Below, piece after piece: positions 60,790 to 64,000 of a stretch of DNA of 64,000 bases (its first letter is position 1; each line of letters starts with the position of its first letter). Source of the DNA: Haliscomenobacteraceae bacterium (GTDB taxonomy: Bacteria; Bacteroidota; Bacteroidia; Chitinophagales; Saprospiraceae); the NCBI GenBank assembly GCA_947501115.1, contig CANMVX010000019.1:1-64000 (forward strand), given 5' to 3'. The notes beneath the pieces were generated by a model. It searched no databases, had not been told where the DNA came from, and saw nothing but the letters and a program-made list of their open reading frames with translations. The position numbers were made by a program, and so were the translations under genes.

Positions 60790-61785
60790 TTAAATAGATG
60801 AAAACAGGGAATCATGCTTTGCCAAAATAAAATGACTACCGTATTTATGTGTATTATTAAAGCCCTCATCAATACATAATGCTCTTAATGAATTATTATG
60901 AATAATAGATATCAGACCATCATGTATAGATTCAACGGAAAGTGGATTCACTAATAATGCACCTTTACCTGCAATTTCAGCCATCGCTCCCCTATTGGAA
61001 GTAATTACGGCGCGACCTACCGTTTGAGCTTCAAGAATAGGTAAACCAAAACCTTCTGCCAGGGAGGCAAATAAAAGAATGTCGCAGGAATGATATAAAG
61101 ACAAGATCTCATTATCTGTGAGATGGACTACATTTTCAAAATCAATACCAGCATTAATTAACTCAAGTCTATGGTTTTCAGATAGCTTTCCTACTATTCT
61201 TAATAAGCAAGGAATACCTTTAACTGCCTGAATATGATTACTTAAATTTTTATTCCATGCCGTACCTATGTGTAAAATAACTGGGTAATGAAAATTAAAA
61301 TCTTTGGGTGAATAAGTAAAATGCGGTGAAATTAAGCAAGGTATCACCTCTATTTTTTTTGCAATACAACCTGTATATCGAATGATTTCATTTTTCGTAT
61401 GATTAGAAATAGCAATAATTGACTTTGCTTTTAAGACGGGTAAATAAACCCAGAAAAACCAAAGTATCAACCAGGATATTCCCTTTTTAGGGTATAGAAA
61501 CAAGACATCATGAATGGTTATAACCAATGATTTTCCTGGTAATAAAAAGGCTATGAAATAAATATCGCCAATGATATGATTCATTTCATGTTTATGGAAC
61601 CACGCAAAAAAAATTAATTTGAGCCGGGGTATAAATCCCTTACTATACCATGGCATTTCAATCCAGTCAATTTCCCATTTACCAGATTTTAACAATCCTG
61701 CCCTCACCTCATTTAAGGTGTTTTCAATACTGAAATGGAAGCCCTGAATAGGCTTACGAGTGAAGAAAGCGATTCTTTTGCTCAT
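60790..61785 (-). CDS. Glycosyltransferase family 4
   Basis: Start at MSKRIAFFTRKPIQG; FASLAEGFGLPILEAQTVGRAVITSNRGAMAE. Confidence 0.9.
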   Translation of the reverse strand: MSKRIAFFTRKPIQGFHFSIENTLNEVRAGLLKSGKWEIDWIEMPWYSKGFIPRLKLIFFAWFHKHEMNHIIGDIYFIAFLLPGKSLVITIHDVLFLYPKKGISWLILWFFWVYLPVLKAKSIIAISNHTKNEIIRYTGCIAKKIEVIPCLISPHFTYSPKDFNFHYPVILHIGTAWNKNLSNHIQAVKGIPCLLRIVGKLSENHRLELINAGIDFENVVHLTDNEILSLYHSCDILLFASLAEGFGLPILEAQTVGRAVITSNRGAMAEIAGKGALLVNPLSVESIHDGLISIIHNNSLRALCIDEGFNNTHKYGSHFILAKHDSLFSSI

Positions 61786-62998
61786 ATTGAAAGGACAATG
61801 AAATGATTCCCCACAGAAAAAAGAATGAATTATAGGTATTAGAAACGAGCGGAAAATATCCAAAAATCAGTAAAAATATCAGACTACTCAAGCCCTTGGG
61901 GATGCTACTTAGAACGATAAAAAGTAGTGCAAAAGAAACTTTTAACAATAACAAAAACCAGCCACCTTCTATTAAAATTCTTTCCAGTTCTTCTTCAAAA
62001 TAACCATATTTAAGAATACCCAGTGAAATACCCCAAATTTCGTTAGCCCCCTGGTAAGTGCATCCAAGACCATAACCGAACCATTCATTTTCACTGGAAA
62101 AGAAAAACATATTTTTCCAGGGAGTAATAAATCTACTGGTCTGCTCGCCTGAATCAACATTGGTGGTTACCCTATCCGTTAAGTTAAAAATAGGTTCTAA
62201 AATCCATTCTTTGAAGTCTGGCAGCAGCATGAGAAGTATAAAAAGAAGGCATGAAAATAGCCCGTAAATGAGATAACCTGATGTTGATCTCTCCCCGGCA
62301 AATCTTGAGGCTATCAGTATTAAAATAAAGGCGAAAGTAACAGCCCGACTACCATTTAGCGTAGCTAAAATAGCCAGACAAACCTCATGAAAAAACATAA
62401 CTAATTGATTTACTTTATATTGAATATTAACAAACCATAATTGAAAACTCATAAATAGAATATATGCACCAAAACCACTGACGTAACTAAAAGTACCCGT
62501 AACCCTGGCGCTTTCACCCATTAAAGCAATATCACCAATAGCATTAAAATTGGCATATTGATTTATTAAATGGTGAGGAGGCAGCACATATTGAAAAACG
62601 GCTAAAATAGTTTCAATAGAAAGAATGAGCAACAAAACAGGATAAAAACGCCCCCAATTTACCTTGTTACTATTCGCTAAAAAAACAAATAAAGAGGTCC
62701 AAAACCCACCGTGTAGCAGGAATCCTGACAATGAATGAAAAAAGCCACATCCTCCGGGAAGCAGGGCCAAGACAAATAAAAAGGATAAATGAGCAAATAA
62801 AAATGGATAAATTTTACTTTGATTCCATGGATAAAATCCAATACAGAATATCCAGGGAATAAGCAGTTGAAAAGCTAATAAGCCATGATTAACAACATCG
62901 GGAAGTAACAACCACTTACGGATTGCACCCGAAAAAACAGAAAACAGTAAAAGGAATAAAAAGAAAAATTCCCTCTTTGAAAATCCTGTTAACAACAT
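61754..62998 (-). CDS. O-antigen ligase/polymerase-like membrane protein
   Basis: Polytopic; GESARVTGTFSYVSGFGAYILFM; overlaps downstream GT. Confidence 0.65.
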   Translation of the reverse strand: MLLTGFSKREFFFLFLLLFSVFSGAIRKWLLLPDVVNHGLLAFQLLIPWIFCIGFYPWNQSKIYPFLFAHLSFLFVLALLPGGCGFFHSLSGFLLHGGFWTSLFVFLANSNKVNWGRFYPVLLLILSIETILAVFQYVLPPHHLINQYANFNAIGDIALMGESARVTGTFSYVSGFGAYILFMSFQLWFVNIQYKVNQLVMFFHEVCLAILATLNGSRAVTFAFILILIASRFAGERSTSGYLIYGLFSCLLFILLMLLPDFKEWILEPIFNLTDRVTTNVDSGEQTSRFITPWKNMFFFSSENEWFGYGLGCTYQGANEIWGISLGILKYGYFEEELERILIEGGWFLLLLKVSFALLFIVLSSIPKGLSSLIFLLIFGYFPLVSNTYNSFFFLWGIISLSFQYEQKNRFLHS

Positions 62999-64000
62999 GA
63001 AAATAGTGTATGATAGTCCTCTTCAGTTTTGTTATTAGAAATGTAAGATGCTGCGCATTGTAAAGCTCCATCGCAATATAACTGGTATTGCACGTCATCT
63101 AAATGAATCAATTGATTTAACAAAAGAGACATTTTGCTAAAATCATCTAAAATAAAACCTCCCCTATTTTCTCCAATATTCCCCCAAGGTGTATGGCTAC
63201 TAATAATCACAGGCATACCCCTTGCCAAACATTCAAAAATAGCAAAAGAAAAATTTTCACCAGCAGATGGTAAAATCATAAAATGTTCCTCATTTACATT
63301 TAAATAGTCATCTAAAGAAGGTACACATCCTTTATAACATACCCTATCACCAAGTAAATTAATAGTGGGTAAACAATAATTTTCCCAATAAAACAGATCT
63401 TCCATTGGCCCGACAATAGATAATAAAACAGATGGATGGCTACGTAACAGACAGTCAAGAACAAGATGTAGATTTTTCTTAGGAGATATTCTACTGTAAA
63501 AAAACAGACGAAGTGACCCAGCCCTTTTTTGAATAAAATGAAGCCTATTCTTTAGAGGAGGAACAGTTAATTGAGTGCTAACTATGGATGCTTTTTGACC
63601 GAAAATATGTTGAATCTGACTAAATTCATGGTTTGAAGTAGCCTGCCATCTAATTTTATTATGCAGGCCGAGCCCTATAAAAACTTTTAGATAAAGCCAT
63701 TTTTTAAAATATTTTTGGTTGAGAGACCCTTTATCCAACATACCATGTGGACAAATAATAATTGGACATTTACAAAGTAACGCCCAAAAGAGGGGTATTA
63801 AAAAAAAATAGAAACCATAAATACCCTGCAAATAGATCCAGTCAGGTGTAAAGGAAAAAAAATGTCTATACATTTTAGCAGAAATAAATCCTTTATTTGC
63901 ATACCAAACGGGAAAAAATCTTTCCCCAAATTTTCTATTTGTCCATTTATCAGGAAAAATATCTTTGTAAGGAGTTACTTTATTTAAATCGACATTGGAA
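62989..64000 (-). CDS. Glycosyltransferase family 4 (5' end beyond window)
   Basis: Frame stays open upstream of 63873 to the window edge (SNVDLNKVTPYKDIFPDKWTNRKFGERFFPVWYANKGFISAK); SAGENFSFAIFECLARGMPVIISSHTPWGNI. Confidence 0.88.
   Translation of the reverse strand, partial: SNVDLNKVTPYKDIFPDKWTNRKFGERFFPVWYANKGFISAKMYRHFFSFTPDWIYLQGIYGFYFFLIPLFWALLCKCPIIICPHGMLDKGSLNQKYFKKWLYLKVFIGLGLHNKIRWQATSNHEFSQIQHIFGQKASIVSTQLTVPPLKNRLHFIQKRAGSLRLFFYSRISPKKNLHLVLDCLLRSHPSVLLSIVGPMEDLFYWENYCLPTINLLGDRVCYKGCVPSLDDYLNVNEEHFMILPSAGENFSFAIFECLARGMPVIISSHTPWGNIGENRGGFILDDFSKMSLLLNQLIHLDDVQYQLYCDGALQCAASYISNNKTEEDYHTLFSCC

Overview
64 kb chromosomal window from a member of the Bacteroidota (Saprospiraceae/Chitinophagales-like by gene content; inferred, not tested). 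Three zones. (1) About 1-17.8 kb is mostly conserved chromosome: the end of rpmE2, a GlmU-like protein, two SDRs, an MlaE/MlaF-type ABC pair, tRNA-Leu(GAG), a DUF983 protein, a Crp/Fnr regulator, methylmalonyl-CoA mutase, a DUF1080 protein, a Wzi-like protein and an alpha-glucan phosphorylase. (2) About 17.8-29.2 kb is an accessory island. All its genes are on the + strand, and its intergenic gaps carry a dispersed repeat with core ~TCATCGnnTTATAGTTGCATCTTT. It contains a decayed type I restriction-modification-like remnant (four-helix-bundle pseudogene, AlbA_2 gene with an in-frame stop, hsdR-like start) flanked by an ~84 bp direct repeat of a crp-type leader, and a CPBP protease / LytTR two-component module. 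(3) About 39-64 kb is a large capsule/exopolysaccharide locus on the - strand. One IS family is present four times in its intergenic gaps: one near-full-length copy with a doubly broken transposase, two 392 bp MITE-like deletion derivatives, and one truncated remnant. Between zones 2 and 3 (31.8-32.7 kb) lies a Panacea (SocA/DUF4065)-MazF-like toxin-antitoxin pair whose toxin frame is intact except for one amber stop at codon 8. All calls come from reading the sequence and the supplied ORF translations. No database search or folding software was run.
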